Below, piece by piece: positions 10,815 to 22,435 of a stretch of DNA of 64,000 nucleotides. The notes beneath the pieces are model-generated. The model saw only the letters and a list, made by a program, of their open reading frames with translations, did no database searches and was not told where the DNA came from. The DNA lies in assembly GCA_014607495.2 (NCBI GenBank), contig CP053156.1:10788001-10852000 (forward strand), given 5' to 3'. A program made the position numbers and the translations under genes. This DNA comes from Carposina sasakii (taxonomy: Eukaryota > Arthropoda > Insecta > Lepidoptera > Carposinidae). Within the stretch, counting starts at the first letter, position 1. Each line of letters starts with the position of its first letter.

Positions 10815-11723
10815 ATATTCGTAAAAAATCTGCTTTATAGATTTTATTTAAAGTATGAAAAGTGATTTACATTCTAATGGAAAACTTAGTTTTAAAATAG
10901 TAAGACACAGGATTTTTTAGATGAAAACGTCCGTAAGAATGTCACTTTATACACGTCACTTGCTACAGATCATTTTAGCGGGAACGTAGAGGAAATTATT
11001 AAATTATTGTACATAAATAAAGCTGTAATTTTATAACGGTGCGCTAGTGAAACAGCGTTTTTTAAAACATGATTATTAAGTTATGTTGCGACAAAAATTA
11101 TGATAGGGTTACTCTATCTATTAACCTAGATTCCTTATATCGTGTTAAAATTACGAAAACTTATTTATGAGTAGTGTTTATGGCATTAAAAAAAAACAAG
11201 ATAATTTTTCCATAGACTATGACCAAAATGCCACTTAATTCAGTTAAATGATCACACATAGCCACTCAAATATTTGTCCTAATAAAATAATAAGTATTTT
11301 ATAATTATTTTCGCGTTATTTTGAGTTGTGCCATTTTTAAGTCACTAAAAATTAACCTAAGAATACTTACGCTACGATTCAGGAACGATGTCCTCTAACA
11401 AGCGCTATAGTGTCTAAAACTTTATCATTTCTTTTATTTAGTGCCATGGAAATCCGTGAGTCTTCATTATTGAAAGAGACTACCTAATTTAAATTAAAAA
11501 CTGACGGTGAAGGCAATAAAAAATATCAAACAACCTCATCTAAAACCTTTAACAAATCAATCTATCACGCTCTAACGAACTGAAAGATGTTAATTAACAC
11601 CACTTTTCCCTAAATACATAAGTTGACCATGTTCGTAGAATATAGTATCGTAGGTACCTATGAAAGAAATTAAGATTAAAGTGGGAGGGACATTTTAGCT
11701 TATGGTTGCACTACCTAGGCTAC
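10815..11723. other. AT-rich non-coding DNA
   Basis: No repeat, exon or RNA gene seen. Confidence 0.35.
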
Positions 11724-11966
11724 ATTGAAAGTTAAATGTCTATATTGAAAGTCACATGACCAGATTGAAATTCACACGACTGTATTTAAAGTTACACACT
11801 GAAAGTCATGTGACTCTATTAAAAGTAATATGATTATGTACATTGAAAGTCACATTATAACTATATTGAAAGTCATTTCACCAAATTTAAGGTAACACGA
11901 TTACATTGAAAATAACATGACCACATTAAACGTGATAAGACTACTTTGAAAATCGCATGACTACAT
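11724..11966 (+). repeat. degenerate minisatellite, about 12 units of 20 bp
   Basis: Units approximate ATTGAAAGTCACATGACTAC. Units of 20 bp predominate, with a shorter one near 11785 and slightly longer ones near 11820 and 11850. Substitutions are many, so the array is old. There are stops in every frame, so it is not a coding repeat. Confidence 0.7.
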
Positions 11967-12317
11967 CGATTTTACTATTCCGTTTGTCGACATGAGGCTC
12001 CTAATGTTAATCTAATGAATAATAATAATAAAGCATATCCATTTATTTTAAGTTCGATGGTTACAACTTGTCACATCTTATTATTACAATAAACGGATCT
12101 TCCAATCAAGAATACGAGCTGTTTTCGTGACGTATGCGCATTAAGATAAACCTATCAGTTGACGCTCCCTTCAATATGATAGCTATAAGACCACCAACAG
12201 AAAGGGCGCGTTCGCCCTTGAGTTGTGCGTCAGCGACTCTCCCATACTACTGAGCCATTTCGTTGACCTTGCTAAGGTCAGAACCATAACGCAGATTGCT
12301 TAATAGGTACGTTACAT

Positions 12318-12500
12318 ACAGAGTGTTTTTTCGTTGCCGGGATAAAAAGTAGCCTATGTATTAATCTAGGGTGTTAGCTAACTCCATACCAAATTTTATT
12401 AAAATCGCTCCAGCGACTTCTACGTGAAAGAGTAACAAACATCCACTCATTCATACTTACAAACTTTCGCGTTTATACCCGTAATATTAGTAGGATAATA
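12318..12500 (+). repeat. family B end fragment fused to an RTE-like repeat
   Basis: CAGAGTGTTTTTTCGTTGCC is the terminal 20 bp of family B. It runs directly into GGATAAAAAGTAGCCTATGT and then TAGTAGGAT, parts of the RTE/SINE-type repeat seen at 24605 and 60460. A deletion joining two elements is likely. Confidence 0.45.
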
Positions 12501-12834
12501 ATATATTCCCTATACCCTTTCATTTTTTTTTACTAGCTAGGCAAACAAATCGTCCCTGATGTTTTTTATACTTTAAAGATCGTAATATTAGTAGGATAAT
12601 AATATGTATTCTCACTATTACCCTTATCTTATTTTTTTTTTACAATTAGCTAGAAGCAAACATTTGACCATGTTTTTGCCAAAATTAATCGTGCCTGATG
12701 TTAAGCAACCGGTTGATGGCCTAAGGTTACATGTTTACCGCCTAGAAAGTGTACTATTCACTCAACAGGTAAAGTTGATCAGATACCAAGATATATAGGT
12801 TTTTCCTAAATTATTGACTTATAATTCAACCAGG

Positions 12835-13020
12835 TGTATACAGTTGAAGTGTGATGAATGTGATGCTTGAAGCTTTTAGTGTAATTCTAATAAATCCAAC
12901 TTTGCCGAACATTTACTTCCAGATAATAATGAGTTAAGAGTTCTACATGTTGCAGATAAAGGCATCCGTCTGTCTATTTTAGAAAAACTAGAAATTATGA
13001 AAGCAAAATTTTCGTATTAA
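12835..13020 (+). pseudogene. Penelope-like element remnant, C-terminal GIY-YIG endonuclease region
   Basis: The frame at 12835 reads CIQLKCDECDA then stop, like the cysteine-containing start of the Penelope endonuclease domain. In another frame, from 12889, NKSNFAEHLLP is followed by LHVADKGIRLSILEKLEI and stops at TAA 13018-13020. This matches the conserved Penelope end: an H-L segment, then K-G-x-x-L-x-x-L-E-x-x-E-I. The middle of the domain, with the GIY and YIG motifs, appears deleted, so this is a dead fragment. No Penelope reverse transcriptase is visible upstream. The call rests on recalled family motifs. Confidence 0.55.
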
Positions 13021-13290
13021 TTTGGTAAAAACAGTAAACACTAGCAGTTTTGGCTAATCTGTCAATATCTTCGGACAAAGGTTGACTTTGTCGTATTAAT
13101 GGTCTTTTTTTATATATATATAATATTATTATAAATTTATTTTTCTTCTAATATTTCGTAAAAAACATTTATTTTTTTATGTTGATTGAGGGTATAAAAA
13201 TGATTTGATAGTTATTATATAGAACTAGAATTAGGTTTATCTGGCTTCTCGTTTCTGCAATTTTCAGCAGTTATTGAGTTAGCAGGAAAT

Positions 13291-13800
13291 CTAAAATTCC
13301 ATAGTAATGAAAGAATATGTATTTATTCCTATCTTCTTTTTCGGGACTACCGTTCTATAGGTCATATTTCTATTGTTGTAGTGCTCGGGAAATACGAGTA
13401 CATCGGCAGGAAGTACATTCCACTCCTTAGCCGTTCGTATTACTAACGAGTTATCATAACGTTTGGTGCGGATGGGTGAGATATCAGCAACATAAGGGTG
13501 ATACGCTAGTCTGCGTCTAGTATCCCGATAGTGAAAAGGGGCTGGTGGAACTGTATTATGAAGTTCCCACGCACACTCTCCAAAGTGTATCCTGTAAAAC
13601 ACTGACAAGGCAGCTATTTTACGGCGGTGGGTCAGGTCCTGGAGTTTCAAATTTGCTACGGTTTCATCACCAATATGTTTCACTGCCCGTTTTTCCACCG
13701 AGTCCAGTGCGGCTAGCTGATAGTTAGCTAATCCATTTTTTGCTTTTGACTTTGCCTGAATGAAGGTGTAAATCCGTTTCTCAACATTTCAAGTATGAAA
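13291..13800 (-). pseudogene. non-LTR retrotransposon ORF2 C-terminal fragment (CR1/jockey type)
   Basis: Open on the minus strand from about 13797 to the stop at 13291. It includes YQLAALDSVEKRAVKHIGD, then HRRKIAALSVFYRIHFGECA, YHPYVADI and a RTAKEWNVLPADVL stretch. This is the typical region behind the reverse transcriptase thumb in lepidopteran CR1/jockey-like LINEs. The catalytic palm is absent. A stop just upstream at about 13798 marks truncation or decay. Confidence 0.75.
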
Positions 13801-13980
13801 ATTGGTAGATTTGTGTTATAACGTACGTCTTTATCTAGTGGCGTGGTCTTTAGTAACGTAGGTCTATGCTTGTGTGTCAAATTTTATTAAGATTTGTCCA
13901 GTAGTGTATCGATAGAGCAAGCCAGTCAGAGTAACTTTCGCAGTAATATAACCAGTAGTATGGATGTAGAGCATGTTGCA
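13801..13980. repeat. degraded RTE/SINE-like fragment
   Basis: It contains TGTGTGTCAAATTTTATTAAG, GTCCAGTAGTGTATCGATAG and CAGAGTAACTTTCGC, similar to the consensus of repeats at 12338 and 14610. Boundaries are uncertain. Confidence 0.35.
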
Positions 13981-14609
13981 AAACAGTGAAGTTTCTTACA
14001 TTTCTCACTACTTTATTTCTTCACCGTAGTTTTGCACAGCAAGTTAAGCTACTTGACAGTTTATCTACAATTAATTAAAATAGAAGTTACAAAAGTTTAC
14101 TTTATCCAGTACAAAAATAAAGTACCAACATATTACACTTAATATGTCATTAAACGTTTACTTTGCCTGTCGAATAATACAAACTACTATACGATCATCT
14201 CTCGCGCAAGACATAAGTTACCACAGAGTGTTAAAATTTGAGAAGGAGAGAGTTTGTGGGATATATTTAAGATTAACCTTTGATTTAGCTTATTTGAGAC
14301 CACATTTATATTCCGTATCGCATAATTAAACAAGTTCTAACTCAAAAAAAAAATATCCGCAGTTATTATTTTATGTTAAGAATCATGCACATAACTCCTT
14401 GACAACATAAGTGTTATAGAGCAAATAACAATATTAAGAACAAACGAACTATTGTCGGTAACTTTACAGCCGCAACATAATTTATTTATTATCATGATTG
14501 TTGTTCTTTTAATGGAATCAAAGGAATTTTCCAGCAAATAATAAATATTGTTTTTATCGGAACATGATGCTGCGAAAGTACTTTTAAATTGGAAATACAC
14601 AAGTATATA

Positions 14610-14870
14610 AATCCTTACTAATATTATAAAAGCGAAAGTAACTCTGTCTGTCCGACTTTTACGCTAAAACTACTGAACCGATTTAAATGAAATTTGGTAC
14701 ACTGGTAGCCTAGAGCCTGGGCAGAGCAGAGCTTTTTATTCTGGCCAAAATATTATCCCGGATAAAATCGATATTTTATTTTTTCTGCAGTCCACACGAA
14801 CGGAGTAGGGGTCTTTCGTCGGTTGACACCACGTGCCGATGACACCGCGGTGTCAACTGCACAAGGACCT
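14610..14870 (+). repeat. RTE/SINE-like repeat with an internal hairpin
   Basis: AATATTATAAAAGCGAAAGT, CTGTCTGTCCGACTTTTACG and ACTGAACCGATTTAAATG mark the common lepidopteran repeat. TATCCCGGATAAAATCG and CAGTCCACACGAACGGAG are its later part. At 14822-14857, GTTGACACC and GGTGTCAAC form a 9-bp stem. Confidence 0.55.
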
Positions 14871-14905
14871 TTTTTGAATTGCGCGATTGACGCCGTGGTG
14901 GTATA

Positions 14906-15209
14906 CAGGGTGCTTTTTGGTCGTCAACGGTCCCTTAGGCTCCAAAGTTGAGTAAATAGACTGCGTTTTTCTGCATAAATGCACATTGATGCGTGTAGCA
15001 AAATTTTTTCACGAGAAATAATTAATATCTGTCTATGAAAAAACTAGCATAAACACTGGACACTATAAATTTCGCCCGAACAAGCAATAAAAAAAATATA
15101 AAAAATTTTCATCGTTTCCCAGCATTTTTTTGGCATAAACTTACTTTATTTAATTTTGATGTATAGAGTACGTACCCTTCCTTAAGGGTGGCAACGAAAA
15201 AACACCCTG
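14906..15209 (-). mobile_element. family B MITE, copy 3, internally deleted
   Basis: Both termini and the TA flanks are intact. About 75 bp present in other copies (the GAAAACTACGGAATCTCC to ATTAGG section) is missing after 14935. Confidence 0.7.
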
Positions 15210-15464
15210 TATAATAGCCTGTGTACTTATATTATTTAACTGTCAAGATTATTTTATTGATTTTAAACATGAAATAAAAGAAAAAAATAGACACATGGTT
15301 ATGCACAATTCTATAGGTACACATGTCAAAATCAAACCATCTCGGTGAATATCCGGCCATATTCCGACATAAAATTCAAACTATTTCATACAAAATGTCA
15401 TTTTACATCTCACAGCGTAAAAGTTATTCTGTTTCTATGTCGTTTTATTATTATTAGAGACGTG

Positions 15465-15675
15465 TATACAGATGTATTCCCGAAATGGAATAGCTAGAAC
15501 TGCAGGATCATAAAGGTGATCCTACAGCAACGTTTAGCATAACGGGGACAGATGTTAATGATAGTGACAAATTGCTATTGCTAAGAGAATGCGCGAGTTC
15601 CTTAGTCGACATTTACGACATGTATGGAAGGAAATGCAGCTGATGTACATGCCCCGCATCAGCACAGGAATTTTA
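15465..15675 (+). repeat. family J repeat, copy 2
   Basis: TTCCCGAAATGGAATAGC, GAATGCGCGAGTTCCTTAG and GTACATGCCCCGCATCAGC match the reverse of 8248-8480. Confidence 0.6.
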
Positions 15676-16389
15676 TATTATGCCTTGACTTATTTTCTGA
15701 TGACGTTTTTGAAAATGGAGGTCTGTGTCTCAGTCTATTAGGGATAGACAGAGACGCGTGAGGTTATGCATGTAAGTTTCTTAATAGTTTTTCTAATCCA
15801 CTATCTACGTAAATAATATCTCTAAGGGCAAACGTATATCTGTCTGTAAGTACAGGAATACTGAATTAGCGAAGAGAAACTCTCGCTGAATTGTCACAAG
15901 ATTTAACTTGTGATCTCTTTAGGACAAACAGGAAGATGTCTATTGACTGCGTCCTTGATCTCTTGAACTGATCAAGTTCATTATGATTCATTATGCGACG
16001 GTTGTCGGTGATTTTCTAACCTAATTCGGATTGGAGTAATTTTTGCGAGGTTACACGAGTTTTTTTAACATAATACAGATGATATCTTTGTTTTGTGTTG
16101 TATTAATATTCTGAGTTCTGAGTCACCATAGATAAATAAATGTGATTTGTAATTTGGCATCTTATTTTACAAAAAGATAAATAAATAATAAGTAAATCGG
16201 TTTATTGTTGTAAGTATGATATACTTTAATCAGGCCATGAAAGGTAAAATAAGTAAAATGTTTTCATCGGGTGTGCATAAGTAATAATGATTAAGCATAT
16301 TTCAAGCAATGTAAAGCGAACAGTTGAAAAAGTAGATAGGATAAGATCAGTACGTTACGACACGCATGTTCTTCGTAGCACTTGCTACG
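15676..16389. other. AT-rich non-coding DNA
   Basis: No clear exon or repeat family seen. Confidence 0.35.
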
Positions 16390-16580
16390 CGCTACGACAA
16401 CGTATCCGAACTGTGGAACACCCTGCCTGAATCCCTGTTCCCATGAACTATAATCTTGCGGTCTTCAAGTTGAGAGTGAACCGGTTTCTTTTAGGCAAGC
16501 GCGCTACCATCTTAGACTGCAACGGTGCTTACCATCAGGCGTGATGTAGTCAAGCGTTATTATATTATAATAAAAAATTA
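16390..16580 (+). mobile_element. CR1-like LINE 3' end
   Basis: It reads like ELWNTLPESLFP at its start, then a stop. AGTTGAGAGTGAACCGG, GGCAAGCGCGCTACCATCTT and ACCATCAGGCGTGATG follow, matching the common lepidopteran LINE 3' end, and it closes in an ATT-rich tail. Confidence 0.65.
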
Positions 16581-16840
16581 ACACTTGTTACACTTTCCAA
16601 TACATTACTGTTTTGTAAATAACCCTTACAAACTTTAGGTTACTGTAAATATTAAATGGGGTGTACCTATTGTATAGATTGTTATTAAGCCATTTTGTGG
16701 TGAGAGAGTGACAAACGGGCATAATTAAATTAAGATATGGAAGATAGTAGATATGAAAACACACTCTTATCTATTATATAGAAATCATAAATATTTAAAA
16801 TAAGAAATTTCAAGAAAATCTTTAAGTTTAATTTTTCACC

Positions 16841-17748
16841 TATACACATGAGTCTGAAACGGTTCCCCAAACAGTCGATTGTCCCATGAAGGTTTGGCCA
16901 ACAGAATTTATTGAACCTTGAACTTTTTGCCCAAAAGACATTTGACCCATGAACTATTCGCCACCAGAATGGTACGTCAGTGAACATTTGAGCAACAGAA
17001 TCTTTTTGACATCAGCTTTATACACAAATTCATTTCGCCCACTAACTGTTGACTAAAGTAGGTAACTTATTCTTTCCTTATGTAGAATCTTTACAAATAA
17101 TATAGATACAGCTTGCTTCAAAGTCTATTTTAGTACTATATTAACTTAAGGCTTCATTTTGCTCGTTAATACTTGGTAGTAAGTTTATAAAATATGGTGT
17201 TTTGTACTGAAGGAAGATAGTCAAACCACGCTAAGTTTGCGAATTAATGAAACGGCAATATTGAAACTATGTGAATTTAATAAAACCATGGTGAAATCAT
17301 GCCAAAACCAAGTTTGGGAATAATTGCGCAAGAGTGGGCAGTCTATTACTATTAGTTGTGCATGCTGCTGTGACAGCTGATGGCGCCGGAGCTGTATTAG
17401 CGTTGGACCTCCAAAACTGTGCAATAGTAGGCAGTCTAATTTCTCATTGGTGGAGCTAAGAATACTTTTTAATTAAAATGTATTTACAGAAGTATAAATA
17501 TTAATAATAGAGTAAGTAAAAAGTTCATTAAACAAAAAAAAAGTGCCTGAGATTAATTGACAACATTTTGAAGAAAACGTTTTTTTGCATTAAGCTGATG
17601 TTAAAAGATTCTGTTGGTCAAACGTTCACTGACGTACCATTCTGTTGGCGAATTGTTCATGGATCAAATGTCTTTTGGGCAAAAAGTTCAAGGTTCAATA
17701 ATTCTGTTCAATCGACTGTTGGCGAACCGCTTTAGACTCTATACACAT
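16841..17748. mobile_element. foldback element with about 170-bp arms made of repeated subunits
   Basis: The arms 16841-17018 and 17591-17748 are reverse complements with few differences, separated by about 570 bp. Within each arm a unit of about 20 bp recurs, with TTGGNCAAANGTTCA as its theme (CTGTTGGTCAAACGTTCAC, CTGTTGGCGAATTGTTCATG, TTTGGGCAAAAAGTTCAAGG). Open frames over both arms (85 and 77 codons) translate the same repeat and are not genes. The make-up resembles Drosophila FB-type elements. The spacer shows no transposase. Confidence 0.75.
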
Positions 17749-19119
17749 AGAGGCAGTAAAGTAATTCGTACGAGCTGTGTTGATGCCAATTTGTGGAAAA
17801 ATATATCTGAAAATTCACATCTGTTTCTTGATGATAGGATTCCTTAGGCACACTAAATACCTCATGAATACATTTTAAAACAATCTATGAAATATGACTT
17901 GTTTTGCACTTTTGTCAAATAAATGAATTTTATTCGACCGGTATCAGCTGGTTAACTTTTGAAGTCAATCTTTATGTGAATATAAATATTTCACTGCTAT
18001 TAATTAATTATACATTCAAACATCATGTCTTTTGTATTTTATTTTTAAATTTACATTAAACTTTTAGGTACTTATTCACTTCATTTTGTACTAAAACCAG
18101 TTGCTATAACAAAATAGAGACTATCGATTTAGACCTCATCAAGATCATTATGCTCAACTACTAGTTCGATGTGTGATCGGTTTTTACGACTCAAAAAATA
18201 AGATCGAATATTATTTTACAAATGGAAACGTTTAAGTTACGTCAAAGACATAAATCACATAAGTCACAAAACGCGAAAAAAAACAGCTAAGCACTCAAAA
18301 CAATATTTATAAGAGCATTGCTAGAGACGTCCGTCGCATACTAATGCGGTAGTGTACGTTGGAATTATAAGAATCTGGTTTGCGTTTCTATTTCGTAACA
18401 GTTCTGACGCCTGTGTTTACTCCAGTTGAAATTATGAGGCATTAGGAAGTGGATCACGCCACATTGTTTTTCTGATTCATTTGACTTCCTGACGCTTGAG
18501 ATGAAGGAAAGATAGAAAAAATATACTACCCATTGTTTACTTAGGTAGCATAGAACTCAAAAAAATGTGTACTATCACTGATATTAAAAAGTAGAATGGT
18601 GACTTTGTAACCTAAGCGTAGGTTTTACTTCTCTTAGTTGTCGCGATTTTAACACAAAAAGAAGTAGAGGTAACAAAAAAAAGTTTTGAAATCCGTTTAT
18701 AATTGACGGAAATATCCGTAAACATACATAAAAAAAATTATACATACAGACGAATTGAGAACCTCCTCCTTTTTTTGAAGTCGGTTAATAACCTGCATTG
18801 CTCTAAGACGAATAAAATTTATCTATTATTATGCCAACTAAATGAGATTGCCACTTGTTTAATCCTAATTATTTTATACATACCTAATAGCTTTGTTAGA
18901 TTGTTGTGCTTTTCTGAAGCATAGAGGCAAAGATACCACGAAGTTTAGATAGTGTTAATAATTTACGAGCGAAATTGGCAAAGATAGATTTCATTACTTA
19001 CGTCATTTACCGAACGCGCTAAGTGAAGGCTTCCTACTGAAATATATATTTGATAACTTTGCGAAATTCAGTGACGCTCGTCTAATCTAACATTGGCGGT
19101 GACAAACATTTCACTAAAA
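17749..19119. other. AT-rich DNA with one transposon-end fragment
   Basis: At about 18745-18790, ACGAATTGAGAACCTCC is followed by TTTTTTTGAAGTCGGTTAA, a terminus widespread in lepidopteran genomes. A related end, TTAACCGACTTCAAAC, is near 63533. The rest shows nothing I recognise. Confidence 0.4.
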
Positions 19120-19223
19120 GCTGATTTTTCCAAACGTAGTCAGATATCATTATCGAATTTTAGAGAAAGACAGCATCAACTTTATTCTTCAGATAGGGTA
19201 TCTGACGTTTGAAAAAGTGGGCC
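19120..19223. mobile_element. palindromic MITE, family T, copy 1
   Basis: GCTGATTTTTCCAAACG at the left pairs with the complement GTTTGAAAAAGTGGGCC at the right. The inner pair GAAAGACAGCATCAACTTT matches copies 2 to 4. The left arm is partly deleted. Confidence 0.6.
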
Positions 19224-19649
19224 CTAATACAAACCCTTAAAGATATGGGATCGATATAATATCTCAGACATTTCTCAGCGAATGCAGCACATGAGTAAAT
19301 AACCTTTACCTTGAAACGTCACAATTCGGTCACGATCACGAACGCTTGCGTGTGTTTTTTTTCAACTTCTTACTTATCATCATTGTATGATATCTACTTA
19401 TTAACTCGTCTTGCTTATAAGTAACTTGAACTGTGATTATTAAAGGTTGAATAGAAAGGATACTGGTATAATAAAATCGCGTCTTCAGTAAGACGCTGTT
19501 TAAAAAAATTACATTTGACAGCAAAATGTATTAAAGTTCTGTCAAATGTAGGCAATGTTTAGCTTAAACAATGTTTTAACTCTTTTGTAATAAAACGGTA
19601 TTTTAAATGGTGTTGAATACAGAAGGGTTCATGCATTTTGTACCAAACG

Positions 19650-19865
19650 TATGTCCTGTGCTAATGCGAGGCTTCACTAGAATACATCAGCTGCATCTCT
19701 TTCCGTGCATGTGGTCGCAAGAGTCGACCCAGGAAAAGAGGCATACGTGTTCTAAAACGATGAACTACAAATATTATACTAATGTTTTCTAGACCCGCTA
19801 TATAAAAGGTGGCTGTGGATTCTCCTTCTAGTCCTGCAGTTCTTGCTACCCCGCTTACAAACATG
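19650..19865 (-). repeat. family J repeat, copy 3
   Basis: GTCCTGTGCTAATGCGAGGC, CATCAGCTGCATCTCTTTCC and TCCTGCAGTTCTTGCTACC correspond to copy 1 with a shortened middle. Confidence 0.5.
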
Positions 19866-20282
19866 GTTGTAGGTATATTTATGCATGAATGAACGGATAT
19901 ATTATGAATACTTACTTTGTGAAAGGATAACCAAATTTTACATTTAATTTTTCATAATTCGTAAGTTAACCTTACCCAAGTTTTTTTTTTACATGACTAA
20001 CACAAATAACATACCTACCTATTGACATCAGTTAAGAGACTTCAAGTTCTGTAACAATGCCTCAGAAATCTGTTGAAAGGAAAATGCAGGAAACTCTTGA
20101 GGAAAATCATTGCTGTATGTGAAATGAATATGCCTGATACTAAGAATAAATAAATACATACGAGTACGTGAATGAGGAAAACTATGTTGAGACACAACGC
20201 TTAGTGAAGTTTAAAAGGGGTTTGACATTTTGGCACTTGTATGGTATGGTAGGTATTTATATTAATAGACACCTTTTTATTT

Positions 20283-20400
20283 ATGTGCTGATGCGGTGGT
20301 TTACGAGAATACATTAGCTACGTTTCCTTCAGTGGTCGTTGTAAGAGACGACAAAAGAACTCGGGAATTCTCTCAGGCGATAAGCTAGCAACTTGTCACT
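20283..20400 (-). repeat. family J repeat, copy 4 (partial)
   Basis: GTGCTGATGCGGTGGTTTAC, ACTCGGGAATTCTCTCAGG and GCTAGCAACTTGTCACTGAT give the 5' half of the reverse-oriented family. Confidence 0.5.
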
Positions 20401-20659
20401 GATCGTTTATATCTTTATATATATTTTTAGAGTTTCATAATAATTAGTGGTTTACTAATTTACTAATTTCTATAATCCTGAGGATGCCACGGTTGTTGGC
20501 GAAACATATGTAGATTATTAATCTAGTTTTTGATTTCGGAAATAGTGCGATGTATATCTTGCATGCTAGGTGCTCGGGACTGGTTTCTCGTGACGATTGT
20601 AGGTAGTGCAAGTGCTTGTTTTCGCAGTTATGAGTTATGAGTTTTACAGACTAGAATGC

Positions 20660-20930
20660 GGGTGCGCCAGTGGAGGGTGTAGGGCCCGGTGGTTGGGCGC
20701 ACCCATATCTCCGTGAAATTTATATCTCTTCAACATCTACAGCGTGGCTGAATAACTTGATCTTGAGAGGCTGCTACCCCATTTTAAGAAGTACCGGCAT
20801 CGGTTGTCACATAGGAGGTAACAAAAAGGGTATGTGCCAATAGCCTAAGCGAAAAGCTAGCTATGAACAGCCCACTGTAGAGATGACCTATGGTGCTTCT
20901 CAGCCCCTCAAAATTTGAGACCCGATTAAT
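20660..20930 (+). repeat. duplicated block, left copy, with relic family A MITE
   Basis: GTGGAGGGTGTAGGGCCCGG, GGCGCACCCATA, TGAAATTTATATCT and GCTACCCCATTTTA reappear in the same order at 22436-22565. A decayed family A MITE follows in both copies (GTAACAAAAAGGGTATG, then GAACAGCCCACTGTAGAGA). This copy is more rearranged. Confidence 0.65.
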
Positions 20931-21705
20931 GGGCTGAGGAGGCTGCTTTCAATTTTTCCTGTGAGCATTATGCAAATTTTTGAACACGGGTTGAAATATA
21001 ATGTCTCAAAAACGGAAATGCTTGTGAATTTAGGTCGGGGAGAGGTCCGGAAAATACCCGATGTATGTTTAGTGGCATTTTTACCAGTTACACTTGAAGC
21101 GGTTTACCTGGGACATGTTTTGACGGAGCGGCTGAATGACGATGAGGATATCGAGAGAGAGCGTCGGGCACTCGCCGTCAGGTGTAACATGCTCGCGCGT
21201 AGATTCGGCCGGTGTAGCACAGAGGTGAAAATTACGCTTTTTAAAGCTTACTGCCAAAATTTATACACCAGTCACCTTTGGTCGAACTACACGAGAAAAG
21301 CATATAGTGCTATGAGGGTCCAGTACAATAATGCTTACCGTATCCTCATGCATAAACCTAGGTACTGCAGTGCCTCAGGTATGTTTGCTGACGCGCGGGT
21401 TCCCGACTTCTTTGTCTGATCCCGGGTGGCCTCGTTCTGGAAGGGATACGGAATTCTAAAAATAAGATCCTCTAGAGCCGTAGTGAATGATTTTACTAGC
21501 CCGATAATGCGACACTGGCTTAGTTACATCAGGGTGCAAACCGCAAGTGATTTAGGACGGCTTCACTTTTGACGGTTTATTTGTTGACTATTTTAATATT
21601 TATTTTATTTTGCAATTTTATTTTATTTTACCAACCACGATTTTAATGATATGGTAAATCCCGTACAAATGTGTACCTGAAATAAAGATTATTATTATTA
21701 TTATT
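20931..21705 (+). mobile_element. 5'-truncated CR1-like LINE with ATT-repeat tail
   Basis: A reverse transcriptase C-terminal relic is followed by a short 3' UTR (TAAATCCCGTACAAATGTG, then AATAAAG) and an ATT repeat at about 21690-21705. The truncation point lies around 20935. Confidence 0.75.
20961..21572 (+). pseudogene. CR1-like LINE reverse transcriptase C-terminal region, one premature stop
   Basis: The frame contains LKYNVSKTEMLV, VYLGHVLTERLNDDEDIERE, NMLARRFGRCSTEVKITLF, YTSHLWSNYTRKAYSAMRVQ and MHKPRYCSASGMFADARVP. These are the palm-to-thumb end and the following domain of CR1/L2-type ORF2, past the catalytic YxDD. TGA at 21417-21419 interrupts it. The same frame then continues as SRVASFWKGYGILKIRSSR and HWLSYIRVQTASDLGRLHF to TGA at 21570-21572. 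One nonsense change and no frameshift suggest a moderately young copy. Confidence 0.8.
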
Positions 21706-22435
21706 GTATCTCTGTTTCAAAATTCGCTAATTCTCGGGACTACAGACAAGTCCCGGTCCTTTGTTCCAGAGGCGTGCATCGGGCCGTGGCCAAGATGAGG
21801 CCCTTTTTAGAGAACTTTAATATGGTGTGGGATACACATGGCGGATACCATCGCCGACCGCACAATAAGATACACCCGGCGATGGTCCCCGCCATGTGCA
21901 AGACTATTGGAGTGCAGATCTATGTCATGCGATGGAAACAAAGGTCATGGGCTATGAGGCTGAATATTGGGTGGGGTTGGGTGGAAGAATTGCTGGACTA
22001 TGGTGAAGGAGACTAACGGACGCCTGCCATTACAACCAAGTCTCATAATTGTTTGGTGGCAGGCGGTGACTCGCCGACTCAATGGGCCCCCTGAAACGGC
22101 CGCACGCACGGAGCGACAAAGGGGGCAACATTTGGTGAGTGGCTAGGGTGGAGGGGTGCCCCTGGACTTTAAACGAAGCCAACTCGCCACTTACTGACGG
22201 GCACTTTTTTGTAGGAGTTCGATTTTCTTCATAGCTCTCGCGACTCCACTCTGCCCGGCCGGCGAAGGCAAGGCAGAGGTGGGGGAACTGTTCCTCGTCA
22301 GACTTCACTCCGGCGCCAGAGATGAGGAACAGGGTCTTCCCCCGGGAGTACTTCAGGTCCGTGGGAACGCTACCTCCCAACAGCTCGCCACAAGCTGCCC
22401 TGCGGGCTTATTATTATTATTATTATCAGATCCGA
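21706..22435. repeat. GC-rich block of probable transposon origin ending in a TTA repeat
   Basis: It is much richer in G and C than its surroundings. GTGGCAGGCGGTGACTCGCC at 22061-22080 and CTGCGGGC before a TTA repeat (22408-22427) look like LINE-derived ends. Open frames of 80 codons (21774, plus) and 116 codons (22030-22380, minus) are open mainly because the DNA is GC-rich. I recognise no protein in them. Confidence 0.4.

Noticed and set aside
16730..17847. two small open frames with matching WRIVHGSN-like and FMDQMSFGQK-like peptides as paired genes
   Set aside because: Both are translations of the inverted arms of the foldback element.
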